From contig JAIEBI010000050.1 in NCBI GenBank assembly GCA_029070965.1, positions 1-43,626 of the forward strand: DNA of 43,626 bases, read 5' to 3'. Position numbers and translations under genes: made by a program. Under the pieces are notes generated by a model that saw only the letters and a program-made list of their open reading frames with translations, had not been told where the DNA came from and ran no database searches. Shown here piece after piece: positions 1-7,900 of the stretch (position 1 is the first letter of the stretch; every line of letters begins with the position of its first letter). Source of the stretch: Clostridiales bacterium (GTDB lineage Bacteria; Bacillota; Clostridia; Christensenellales; Pumilibacteraceae).

Positions 1-1
1 C

Positions 2-502
2 AACTTTAACCCCACCACCAATACCATATCGCTGTCCGACAGCGTGCGTAATTCCTCGGCAATCGGCGCGATAGGCGTTGCGTGCCACGAGGCGGGACAC
101 GCAATACAACACGCAAAAAAATATTTCTTTTCGTCGGCGCGGTTAAAGCTTGTACCCATAGTCAACTTTGCCAGCACGCTTATGTGGCCGATATTTATTG
201 TAGGGTATATTCTCGGTTTTGCATCAAGCTACGGCAAGATAGGCGAAATACTGCTGATTGTCGGCTTGGTGGTTTTTGGACTGTCGCTGCTGTTCTCGCT
301 TGTAACGCTGCCGACCGAGTTCAATGCCAGCCGCAGGGCGTACAAGTACCTAAAAGGCTGCATGCTCAAAGAAGAAGCGGCGGGTGTAAAAAAGGTGCTT
401 ACCGCCGCGGCAATGACTTACGTTGCGTCGTTTATGATGACGGCGTTGCAGTTTTTGCGCCTGCTTGCGCTGCTGCTTATGCGCAGAAACAACAACAGAT
501 AA
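2..502 (+). CDS. Zinc metallopeptidase, YugP-like (3' part)
   Basis: The gene begins left of the window; the open frame runs from base 2 to the TAA at 500-502. The visible part opens with a segment ending in SVRNSSAIGAIGVACHEAGHAIQ, whose HEAGH is the HExxH zinc-binding helix of the membrane-embedded YugP family (Zn_peptidase_2). Long hydrophobic segments follow, as expected for that family, and the C-terminus carries another hydrophobic stretch ending LLLMRRNNNR. About 167 residues are visible, and the N-terminal segment is missing. An internal GTG at 44 is not the true start because the family-typical sequence continues upstream of it. Substrates are unknown. A terminator follows directly. 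Confidence 0.85.
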   Translation, partial: NFNPTTNTISLSDSVRNSSAIGAIGVACHEAGHAIQHAKKYFFSSARLKLVPIVNFASTLMWPIFIVGYILGFASSYGKIGEILLIVGLVVFGLSLLFSLVTLPTEFNASRRAYKYLKGCMLKEEAAGVKKVLTAAAMTYVASFMMTALQFLRLLALLLMRRNNNR

Positions 503-518
503 GCGTTATTATCGGAAT

Positions 519-550
519 AAAAGCAAGGGCTAAAAAGTCCTTGCTTTTTT
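519..550 (+). terminator. Rho-independent terminator after the YugP-like gene
   Basis: Arms AAAGCAAGG and CCTTGCTTT flank a 10-base loop and run into a T tract, 17 bases after the stop codon. Confidence 0.85.
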
Positions 551-637
551 AACGGGGATTTATCCTAAAAAACAAAAGCAACCGGAAGTTTACAAAAAGA
601 AATTGTAAGTTGGTTGAATTATTTTCCTATGTATGCT

Positions 638-653
638 ATCCTATCGGTAGGAT
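638..653. promoter_or_regulatory. Palindrome upstream of the HTH regulator
   Basis: ATCCTATCGGTAGGAT is a palindrome with 6-base arms, extended imperfectly outward by TAT/ATA. It ends 23 bases before the GTG start at 677, a position suited to an autoregulatory operator. No protein binding is shown. Confidence 0.4.
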
Positions 654-676
654 ACGATAAAGGAGAAATCGGTATA

Positions 677-1456
677 GTGACGTTAGGCGATAAACTTGCA
701 AAACTGCGAAAAGAAAATAATTATACGCAAGAACAGCTTGCGGATATTTTAGACGTGTCGCGCCAATCGGTGAGCAAATGGGAATCCGATCTTGCTTATC
801 CCGAAACAGACAAATTGATTAAGCTGGGTGAGCTGTATAATTGCTCTATGGACTATCTGTTGAAAGACGGCGTAGAAATGAAAGACGGTGTTGAGAAAAA
901 ACAGCGCACGACCGTTGTTTTCGATTTTAAAAACTTTTATTTCGAGCGGAAAAGTTCAAGGACTGTGCATGGCGTACCGTTGTGGCATATCAATATAGGC
1001 TGGGGCAGAACGGCAAAGGGGATCATAGCTATCGGGTTTAAAGCGAAGGGCATAATTTCGTTTGGTCTCTTGTCGTTAGGCGTGCTGTCTTTCGGTTTGC
1101 TGTCGTTAGGTTTAATTTCGCTGGGCGTATTTGCATTGGGGCTGATAGGCTTAGGTTCGATATCAGCGGGGTTCATAGCATTGGGGGCAATATGCTTTGG
1201 CATTCTTGCCATAGGCGCAGTTGCCGTAGGTGAATTTTCTGTCGGGGCACTGGCTGTCGGTAAATATTTTGCTATGGGCGACCATGCGTACGCTATGATT
1301 GCCATAGGCAAAACAAAAGCCGTCGGCTCGGTTTATCAAGCCAACGCCATAACAAAGGCGAATTATGCCGAAGTGATTTCTTTGTTAAAAGCAAAAGTCC
1401 CCGAAATATTGTCATGGCTAACCGCATTGATTAAACCGCTTTTAAGAACAGGTTGA
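677..1456 (+). CDS. XRE-family HTH regulator with pentad-repeat tail
   Basis: The 259-aa protein starts with a Cro/C1-type helix-turn-helix (about residues 1-60, including YTQEQLADILDVSRQSVSKWE), so it probably binds DNA. A 40-residue linker leads to residues about 110-200, where at least 16 consecutive five-residue units of the form [hydrophobic]-x-[AS]-[hydrophobic]-G occur, for example LLSLG, VLSFG, LISLG and VFALG. Such a repeat resembles a pentapeptide-type beta-solenoid or a tightly packed membrane-associated sheet; the structure is inferred. GTG at 677 is preferred because AAAGGAGA (659-666) precedes it by 10 bases; the upstream TTG at 614 has no such site. A palindrome at 638-653 suggests autoregulation. 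The role of the repeat tail, whether sensing, oligomerisation or membrane attachment, is unknown. Confidence 0.8.
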   Translation: MTLGDKLAKLRKENNYTQEQLADILDVSRQSVSKWESDLAYPETDKLIKLGELYNCSMDYLLKDGVEMKDGVEKKQRTTVVFDFKNFYFERKSSRTVHGVPLWHINIGWGRTAKGIIAIGFKAKGIISFGLLSLGVLSFGLLSLGLISLGVFALGLIGLGSISAGFIALGAICFGILAIGAVAVGEFSVGALAVGKYFAMGDHAYAMIAIGKTKAVGSVYQANAITKANYAEVISLLKAKVPEILSWLTALIKPLLRTG

Positions 1457-1474
1457 GCAATAAGTGCAAAACAA

Positions 1475-1512
1475 AAGCCCTCTGTCTTCGAAACGAAGAT
1501 AGAGGGCTATTT
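1475..1512. terminator. Terminator hairpin, possibly bidirectional
   Basis: Arms AGCCCTCTGTCTTCG and CGAAGATAGAGGGCT with an AAA loop form a 15-base stem with one G-T pair. It has A-rich and T-rich flanks and lies between the convergent ends of the HTH gene and the gene at 1551. Confidence 0.8.
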
Positions 1513-1550
1513 GCTTATCCGCAATATAAAATTCCTATGGCAAGCTAATA

Positions 1551-2090
1551 TCAGTCGCATTCGCTAATGTCGTCTATAAACTCGTTTTTGAGCGTGTACG
1601 CGTGCAAGCGTGCGGCGTTGTTTTTGTCTACCAAAAAGAACTTGTTGCCTTTTTCCCAGTTGCATTCTATCAGCTTTTCGTACTCGGCAAAGAAGGCAGT
1701 CAGCGTGTCCTTGCTTATTCCGGCTTTAAGCTCGTCGGACAGCATTGCGTACGCCGCTTGCGTTTCGCCCGATTTGATAAGCGAAAACAGTCGCGCGATA
1801 TGACTCTTTGGCGGTGCGGGCTTAGGCGCTGCGCTGTACACCGTCATGTATCGCGGCGAAAGCGACAGCAGGTAGTGATCGGGCGACAGCCGCAGTCCGA
1901 GCGCAAGCTCGCTGCTTACGTTTTCCGCGCCGCACAGCTTGACGGTGTACGGCAGCAGCGAGAGTTTTAGCGGCAGTACCGTAACGTACACCACGTCGTA
2001 TTCGGACATGTTTACGCAGTCGGCGTATTCGTAAAACTCGCCGTTTATCATATATATACAGTCGAATTCGCTTTGTATGTGCAATTCCAT
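1551..2090 (-). CDS. Hypothetical protein, 179 aa
   Basis: I do not recognise a family. The ATG at 2088-2090 opens a 179-aa soluble protein with no signal peptide or membrane span. The N-terminal 90 residues look beta-rich. A proline-rich joint (KPAPPKS) leads to a helical C-terminal part (from about LFSLIKSGETQAAYAMLSDEL to FFAEYEKL), which could be a small NTF2-like or helical domain. Codon use matches neighbouring genes, and the overlapping plus-strand frames look like shadows. No clear Shine-Dalgarno sequence is visible; TATAGGGT lies next to the start. It is divergent from the Myb-like gene at 2465 across a palindromic element. Confidence 0.6.
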   Translation of the reverse strand: MELHIQSEFDCIYMINGEFYEYADCVNMSEYDVVYVTVLPLKLSLLPYTVKLCGAENVSSELALGLRLSPDHYLLSLSPRYMTVYSAAPKPAPPKSHIARLFSLIKSGETQAAYAMLSDELKAGISKDTLTAFFAEYEKLIECNWEKGNKFFLVDKNNAARLHAYTLKNEFIDDISECD

Positions 2091-2159
2091 ACCCTATAAT
2101 TATGATATTTATATTTGCGATATGTATATTATTTGACCGACAAGGCAATTATTTGTACA

Positions 2160-2446
2160 ACGGGTGTTCAACTCCCAGTAGACACACCTCAAGCGGGTTC
2201 TTTTGCGCTCTATCGGCGTTAAACTCGCTCGACGTAGTACAAAGACTACGACTTCACTCGTTTGCCTTGATATAGCTGCAAAATAACCTCGCTTGGGGCG
2301 CTTGCGTTTTTACGGAATGCAATCGTGAGGATAGACGACCGAAACGGAGTGAAGTCGTACCCGACTGCGGTACGTCGAACGACGCTTCGGTCGTATAGAC
2401 CACGAGTGCGCCCGTAAAAATGTATCTATCGGGGTTGGACACCCGT
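2160..2446. repeat. MITE-like palindromic element with terminal inverted repeats
   Basis: The left end ACGGGTGTTCAACTCCC (2160-2176) matches the reverse complement of the right end, ACGGGTGTCCAACCCCG. The match continues inward with TAGA-C/T-ACA. A second, internal inverted repeat (CGACGTA...CGACTTCACTCG near 2230-2260 against its complement near 2344-2378) makes most of the 287 bp foldable. It encodes no protein I would defend. No clear target-site duplication is visible. It separates the divergent genes at 2090 and 2465 and ends 7 bases before the ribosome binding site of the latter. Confidence 0.6.
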
Positions 2447-2464
2447 AAAACAAGGAGATTTTGT

Positions 2465-3031
2465 ATGAACAACAATAACTGGACGGTGGAACAGACCAAA
2501 GAGCTGTTCAAAAGTTGCGAAGCCGCGCGTAAAAGCGGCAAGAGCCTATCGGCGGCATTCCGCGATATTTCTACCCGCACGGGGCGGTCGGTCAATTCCG
2601 TGCGCAACTATTACTACGGTCAGGCAAAGACATTCGAGCTTGTGCCCGAGGTTGCGGCAAAGCTGGGTATCAAGGTAAACGGCACGATGCACGACAGGTT
2701 TGTGCCCTTTTCGGAGGCGGAAACGGACGAGCTTATACGTAACGTTTTAATCGCCAAAGGGCGGGGCATAAGCGTGCGCAAGGCGATACTAAATCTTTCG
2801 GGAGGCGATCCCAAAAAGGCGCTACGCCTGCAAAACAAATACCGCTCTTGCCTTAAATCGCACCGCGACAAGGTGGAACGCATAGTGAGCGAGCTCACGG
2901 CCAAGCACATGCCTTGCCAAAACCCGTACGGCGACAGCTCGGACAACTTTGCTCGGCTTACAGAATATATCGCGTCGCTTGACGAGCGCGGTGCGCACAA
3001 GTTTTTGAACTTGATTGAAAAACTTACCTGA
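2465..3031 (+). CDS. Putative Myb/SANT-like DNA-binding protein with two repeats
   Basis: The 188-aa protein appears to hold two related helical repeats: WTVEQTKELFKSC...GRSVNSVRNYYY (about residues 6-52) and FSEAETDELIRNVL...ALRLQNKYRSCL (about 81-130). Each pairs an acidic first helix with a basic last helix, as in Myb/SANT-like or RsfA-like prespore regulators. The family assignment is by pattern only. The C-terminus is short and helical. ATG at 2465 is preceded by AAGGAG at ideal spacing; an in-frame upstream ATG at 2420 lies inside the palindromic element and is rejected. A hairpin terminator follows at 3052. The target genes are unknown. Confidence 0.6.
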   Translation: MNNNNWTVEQTKELFKSCEAARKSGKSLSAAFRDISTRTGRSVNSVRNYYYGQAKTFELVPEVAAKLGIKVNGTMHDRFVPFSEAETDELIRNVLIAKGRGISVRKAILNLSGGDPKKALRLQNKYRSCLKSHRDKVERIVSELTAKHMPCQNPYGDSSDNFARLTEYIASLDERGAHKFLNLIEKLT

Positions 3032-3051
3032 TTTGGAATTAGCAATGAAAT

Positions 3052-3101
3052 AAGGTTGAGATTTCTCGGAGGGCAGAAAATGCTCGAAATCTCAACCTTT
3101 T
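3052..3101. terminator. Terminator-like hairpin made by an AAGGTTGAGA repeat
   Basis: AAGGTTGAGATTTC pairs perfectly with GAAATCTCAACCTT around a 22-base loop and is followed by TTT. Related sequence occurs at 4720 and 36282-36364, so this is probably a dispersed repeat serving as a terminator. Confidence 0.65.
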
Positions 3102-3122
3102 AAATTATACGGACAAATTCAC

Positions 3123-3151
3123 TTGATATTTATTCGGCGGTATGGTATAAT
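3123..3151 (+). promoter_or_regulatory. Promoter of the Nudix-asparaginase operon
   Basis: -35 TTGATA, 17-base spacer with TGG before the -10, -10 TATAAT; 37 bases before the ATG at 3189. Confidence 0.8.
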
Positions 3152-3188
3152 CTTTTCAGCTGTCAATCGACATAGGGAGAAGTGCATC

Positions 3189-3794
3189 ATGGATTTGGCA
3201 AGGGACAAAAACGGAAAGACCGAAGCGGAGTTTTTGCGTGATTATGACATTCGCCAATATTTTTGTCCGTCGGTGACGGTGGACGCAGTGCTTTACCGCG
3301 TGCTTGGCGATAGCGCACTGCGCGTTCTTATGATTAAGCGCGGCGGGCATCCGTTTATCGGTATGTATGCGTTCCCCGGGGGATTTGTGGAAAAGGACGA
3401 GTCGTGCGAAACGGCAGTCGCGCGCGAGCTTGAAGAAGAAACGGGCGTCAAAAATTTACCGTTGTGCCAACTGACCGCAGTGTCCACGCCCGACCGCGAT
3501 CCGCGCTGGCGCAACATAACGGTTGTGTACGCCGCCGAGGTGGACGATAATATCCGCTTTGCCGCGGGCGACGATGCCGCAGACGCCAAGTGGTTTGACG
3601 TGCGCTTGTCGGGTAACTCGCTTACGTTTACGTCGGGCGATGAAAAATTCGGCTGCACCTTAGACATTGCTTTTGACGGGTTCGGGCATGTCGATATTAA
3701 CAATACAAAAATCGTGGAGCGCGGGCTTGTCGCCTTCGACCACGCTAAGGTTATCTGCTATCTGTTAAACGAGCTTAAAAGGAGAGTAAAGTAA
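3189..3794 (+). CDS. Nudix hydrolase
   Basis: The 201-aa protein has a complete Nudix box, GGFVEKDESCETAVARELEEETGV (about residues 62-85, matching GX5EX7REUXEEXGU), which binds Mg2+ and cleaves nucleoside diphosphate-X compounds. The C-terminal LVAFDHAKVICYLLNELKRRV resembles the end of the Nudix domain in ADP-ribose-type enzymes and NrtR regulators, but no winged helix follows, so an enzyme is more likely than a regulator. ATG at 3189 follows AGGGAGA at 8 bases; the in-frame TTG at 3123 lies in the promoter. The stop codon overlaps the start of the asparaginase gene by one base, so the two are translationally coupled. Confidence 0.85.
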   Translation: MDLARDKNGKTEAEFLRDYDIRQYFCPSVTVDAVLYRVLGDSALRVLMIKRGGHPFIGMYAFPGGFVEKDESCETAVARELEEETGVKNLPLCQLTAVSTPDRDPRWRNITVVYAAEVDDNIRFAAGDDAADAKWFDVRLSGNSLTFTSGDEKFGCTLDIAFDGFGHVDINNTKIVERGLVAFDHAKVICYLLNELKRRVK

Positions 3795-4684
3795 TGAAAA
3801 TCAATTTGGTTGCAACGGGCGGTACGATAGGCAGTCGCTACGTAAAGGGCGAGCTTGTCATTTCGGACGCCGCGACTAAGCAAATCGCTTCGGTTATCGG
3901 CGCGAACAAGGTGTTCGGCGATTTTAAGATACATAGCGCCGGCGTTGTGTTTGACGACCTTAACACATTGCGCTTGACGATAGAAAAGGCGATAGAGGGC
4001 GCGGACGGCGTTGTTGTTACGCACGGCACGGATACGCTTGCCTTTACCGCGTCGTACTTGGCTTACGCGTTTGCGTCCGCCAAAATACCCATTGTTATGT
4101 GCGCGGCGGACAAACCGCTTACCGACGTTGACAGCAACGGTTTTGACGTGCTGACCGCGACAAAGAGCTTTATTGCGCGCGGCGAGCGCGGCGTGTACGT
4201 CTTGTACAAAAACCCCGGGGAGGTAGTGCGCATACACCACGGCGCGCGGCTTATCCCTGCGCATATGCACGAAAACTTTTACTTCTCGCTGGGTGGCAGT
4301 ACGTTTACCGACAGCGGACTTATGCGCGGCATGAACTTCGAGCTGGAAATGGGCAAGGTGCTGTGCATCGTTCCGTATATGGGCTTGGACTACGACGTTT
4401 ACGACCTTAAAGGCTATTCGGCGGTGGTGCAGGTGGCGTACCATTCGGGCAGGATAAACACAGGAACCTTTAACAAATTTGCCGAAAAAAATCCCGACGT
4501 GCCTATATTCCTGCTGTCGGGCGACAAAAAGTACGCACCCGACGCATTCCCCAAAAACGTGGTGCAGTGTCCCGCAATAACCCAAACCGCGCTGTATATG
4601 AAACTGCTTATAGCCATCAAGAACAACGTTAAGGATTTGCCCGCGTTTGTCAAAAAGAACGCGGTAGGGGAAATAGCGGAATAA
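3794..4684 (+). CDS. ansA: Type I L-asparaginase
   Basis: The 296-aa protein carries both asparaginase threonine motifs: TGGTIGS near residue 8 (first catalytic Thr) and VVVTHGTDTLAFTA near residue 75 (second Thr with Asp). It would hydrolyse L-asparagine to aspartate and ammonia in the cytosol; there is no signal peptide, which fits the type I group. The protein is slightly shorter than the usual 320-340 residues. ATG at 3794 overlaps the Nudix TAA, with AAAAGGAGAG just upstream. A glutaminase-asparaginase or related amidohydrolase remains possible. The stop codon abuts an AATTAAGAATT repeat. Confidence 0.88.
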   Translation: MKINLVATGGTIGSRYVKGELVISDAATKQIASVIGANKVFGDFKIHSAGVVFDDLNTLRLTIEKAIEGADGVVVTHGTDTLAFTASYLAYAFASAKIPIVMCAADKPLTDVDSNGFDVLTATKSFIARGERGVYVLYKNPGEVVRIHHGARLIPAHMHENFYFSLGGSTFTDSGLMRGMNFELEMGKVLCIVPYMGLDYDVYDLKGYSAVVQVAYHSGRINTGTFNKFAEKNPDVPIFLLSGDKKYAPDAFPKNVVQCPAITQTALYMKLLIAIKNNVKDLPAFVKKNAVGEIAE

Positions 4685-4735
4685 TTAAGAATTAAGAATG
4701 CAGAATTAAGAATTATAATAAGGTTGAGAATCCTC
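4683..4735. repeat. AATTAAGAATT repeat joined to an AAGGTTGAGA fragment
   Basis: Tandem AATTAAGAATT-type units with one GCAGAATT variant start at the stop codon of the asparaginase gene. They continue into AAGGTTGAGAATCCTCG, the left part of the repeat seen complete at 3052 and 36282. The same composite order recurs at 36245-36364. Confidence 0.75.
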
Positions 4736-4764
4736 GCTACGCTCGGATTGACAAAAGAAATAAA

Positions 4765-4796
4765 AAAATCGCACAGTTGTTAGCTGTGCGATTTTG
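4765..4796. terminator. Bidirectional terminator between convergent genes
   Basis: AAAATCGCACAG and CTGTGCGATTTT form a 12-base perfect stem with a 7-base loop and A/T flanks, between the plus-strand asparaginase and the minus-strand giant gene. Confidence 0.8.
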
Positions 4797-4810
4797 ATTT
4801 GATTCGAGGA

Positions 4811-4938
4811 GTATTTTTGCTTGCTTGCAAGGGCAAAAATACGACGACAACAAATTTGGTGTAATACCCCGCTGATTACAGCGGACTGTGCGCTTTGCGC
4901 ACAGATACAGGGCTTGCCCTGTGGTATAAACCAAATTT
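4811..4938. repeat. Cloverleaf-forming hairpin element
   Basis: A first hairpin pairs GTATTTTTGC (4811-4820) with GCAAAAATAC (4833-4842). Next, an outer stem pairs AAATTTGGT-GTA-ATACC (4852-4868) with GGTAT-AA-ACCAAATTT (4923-4938). It encloses three hairpins almost without gaps: CCGCTG/CAGCGG (4869-4884), CTGTGCGC/GCGCACAG (4886-4904) and ACAGGGC/GCCCTGT (4907-4922). The element lies 11 bases beyond the stop codon of the giant minus-strand gene, so it would be in that gene's 3' untranslated region. No open frame is credible here. Confidence 0.75.
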
Positions 4939-4948
4939 ATTGATTTTG

Positions 4949-7900
4949 TTACGCCGCTAACGAAGCTTCGTATGCCGCTTGCCACGGGCGCGTCCACTGT
5001 ATGCCGCCCTCGCGGTTTATAACGGCTGTGATTTTTCCGGCTTTGTCGCGTGTAACATTTGCCAGTATAGTGTTTATCAGTGATTTTACGTCGCTATCCT
5101 TTCCTGTCGGGGTTCTATTGCTATACACGGTTGCAGTCGATCCGTCAATCGTGTACTTTGTGCCGTTTATCGTAGTAGAGGACAGTCCTGTCGATTCAAG
5201 CTCTTGGCGTTTGAATTCGGTAGCGATATTATTGGGCGAGGGCTGTTTGAGAGCCTTGTCGGTGTAGTAGACAGTAGGTGTGGAGACGTTGCGCAACGAA
5301 ACATCCATCGATACGTCTATCAGGCCTACCATCGACGTCGCCAGAGTGAGCCTTTGTATGTAGTTGTCCAAAATGTTTTTATCGCCGTCGTTTGCGCCTA
5401 TAAGCGACAGTGACACATCACTGAGTGCGGTGCTTCCGGCAAGCTCCGCAAGCCCTATGACGATGTCGTGACTGCCGTTGTTGTATTGATAGCTTTTGAA
5501 TATTTGTGCCAAAGTATTTTGGGTATTATTGTTCGTGTCTTCCTTTGTAACGTTGTCTATAATAGTTTGCTGAACGTCCATGTCCCCGATAGAGTTAACG
5601 CATCGAGATAGCGGTAACAAACGGAATACAAATTCGTTAAGGAATTTTTCTATATCGTTGCTCATCATGTAACCAAGCTCGGATACCGTAAATGCCGCCT
5701 GTACCTCCTCGGTTTTCCAGTATATGCCATTGATAAGGCTATTATAGCTTCTGGTTATGTTGTCTTTTTTGGTACCGTGTTGCCAATCACGACCGACAAT
5801 GTATATCACGTCGTCGTAGAAGAATAGCCTTGTTGTACATTCGGGAAGTACGATGCCGTTTAATATTGCTGTGGATAATACCGTCATTTTTGGAATTTGC
5901 AGCTCTATATCCGCCGCTGTCGAATAACGAGGAGATGCGTCCTTACCGTTATCGAGAATTTTTACCTTAGCGTCAATTTTGATTTTTACATTTTCAAGCT
6001 GCAGTTTGCCTATGTGTAGGTTCAGGCTTATGCCATCGTCGGTGTCCAATCCGCCGATTTCGAATTCCAGCATATTCGCGGTGTTCATTACGTCGAACAG
6101 CAAGTGCTTTATGTTGGCAAAGTCGGAGTAGGCGGTTTTGCTGTCGGTGGTGAATTCGGACGTAGGCACCGTTATATCAAGCTCTTGACCGGCGGTGAAC
6201 TGCATGTCGAACGTGTTAAGCTTGGCTTTGTTGACGTCGAGATTGTCCACGCCGATGCTGTTTATTTTGTCACCGCTGCTCGCTACCTCTACCGTAGCCC
6301 AGCCTTCCGTGCCGGTGGCTACCGCGTTGTCCACGTATGCCGACAGCGCCGAATTCGCGCTTTGGAAATACACGGCGTTTACTACCTTGCCGAACAGTGC
6401 GCCGTTTATTTGTCCGTCCTCGTTGTTTTGTTCGTCGTCTTCGCCGTCGTCCGTTTTGAATAGGGCAATAGCCGCTTTAATGTGAGATATAGTGCTGTCC
6501 AAAAGCGTCTTGATAGTGCTTTCGGTAACGGTTTCGCCCTCGACCGACTTTTCGTCGTTCATCATTTCGTAGATAAGTGCGTCGATGCTGCCGGCGTTTT
6601 GCATTCTGCTCCAAGCGGCTTTGGCGTCGCCGAGCGCAAGCTTGGCTTCGTCAACCGCCTTTATAAGATTGTTGAGCAGGTCTTTTATGCTGTCCAAGCC
6701 CGCTATCGCCATTGACTCGAACACCGTTTTGTCGATATCCAGTCGGTACTTGCCGAGCAGCGATTCCACAGTTGCGTCGTCAACGCTGAGTATGTCGAGC
6801 GCAGCCGCAACGATTTCCATTATGGAGTTGTAGTCGAGCGAAATCTTTTCGCCGTAGCCGTTTGCTTCCTCGTAATGTAGGTACGCCAGCCCGTCGGGGT
6901 ATTGCTCGGTGGGTGCAACGTACAGGTTGAGCTTGATGGGGAAGCCCAGCTTACTTGCCGTGCTTTGCGTAACGCCGTCGTCCGACTCCTTTATGTCGAG
7001 CTTGATATGCGCTTCGATAAATATCTTGGACGATTTGGTGTCTACGCCGTCTATTGTTTGCGTCGTCGTAACGTACTTGAATTTAAGCGCCTGATTGCCT
7101 TCTATATTGTTTACGTCGATATGCTGCTTGACAACCTTGTTGCCGGCTTCGTCGGTTACTATTGCAGGGCGGCCCGCTTCGTCTTGGACCTCGACGATTT
7201 CGCCGTTTTCGTCCACTGTTGTCAGGATTTTGAATATGTCGTAGTCAAACGCAAATGTGTCTACCGAGAACGCGATTTGCGACACCGTTGTAGTGTTGCC
7301 GTCCTCGTCCGTAGTTACTTGGTCGGGAACCTTGGCGGTAATAGTGTTGACAGCATTGATTACCGCGTTGACAAACTCCACGACAGGTGTGTAGTTCGCC
7401 GCGTCGGTCGGCGTTATTGCGCCGAGCGGGGAGTCGGAGAATATAAGCTTGGCGGTAAGATTGAGGTTGAGCAGGTTGGACGCCGCTACGCCCAGCTTGA
7501 AATCGACCTTGCCGTCGGATATTATCGGCGTTACGTCGAGCGTGACGGTGAACGGCGAATCCATTACTATTACGCTTGCCGTAACGGCGTCGTTGAACTT
7601 GCCTATGCGGATCATATCCAAAGCCTGCACGATCATGCTCTTGCCGTACGCGTTGTCTTGGCTGAACATGATGCCGAGTATTTCCTCTGCGCCGTCAGCT
7701 GCCGCAATGTTCTTTATATCCTTGATAAGCGAGGATATGGACGACATCATTGATCCGATATCTTTAAGGCTGAGATATTCGGGTAAGTACTTAGCCATCG
7801 CGTCGTTTATGACCGCCATGTCGGTGGCGACGTTAAAGCTGAGTTTAATCTTGCCGATTTCTACGTATACAACGTTATTTTCGTATATCACGGTAACGGC

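Noticed and set aside
1602-1970. 122-codon plus-strand frame opposite the 1551 gene
   Set aside because: No ribosome binding site and shadow-like composition; the minus frame has the better start and composition.
3758-4585. 275-codon minus-strand frame opposite asparaginase
   Set aside because: The asparaginase motifs are unmistakable on the plus strand; the minus product is Arg/His/Val-rich with no motif.
4852-4938. tRNA gene suggested by the cloverleaf shape
   Set aside because: There is no T-loop TTCRA, no anticodon loop pattern, and the arms do not match tRNA lengths.
6902-7753. 283-codon plus-strand frame inside the giant gene
   Set aside because: It lies wholly opposite the giant gene. 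Its product is a low-quality Tyr/Arg/Val-rich sequence without motifs or a ribosome binding site, and the same kind of shadow recurs throughout 5000-12200.
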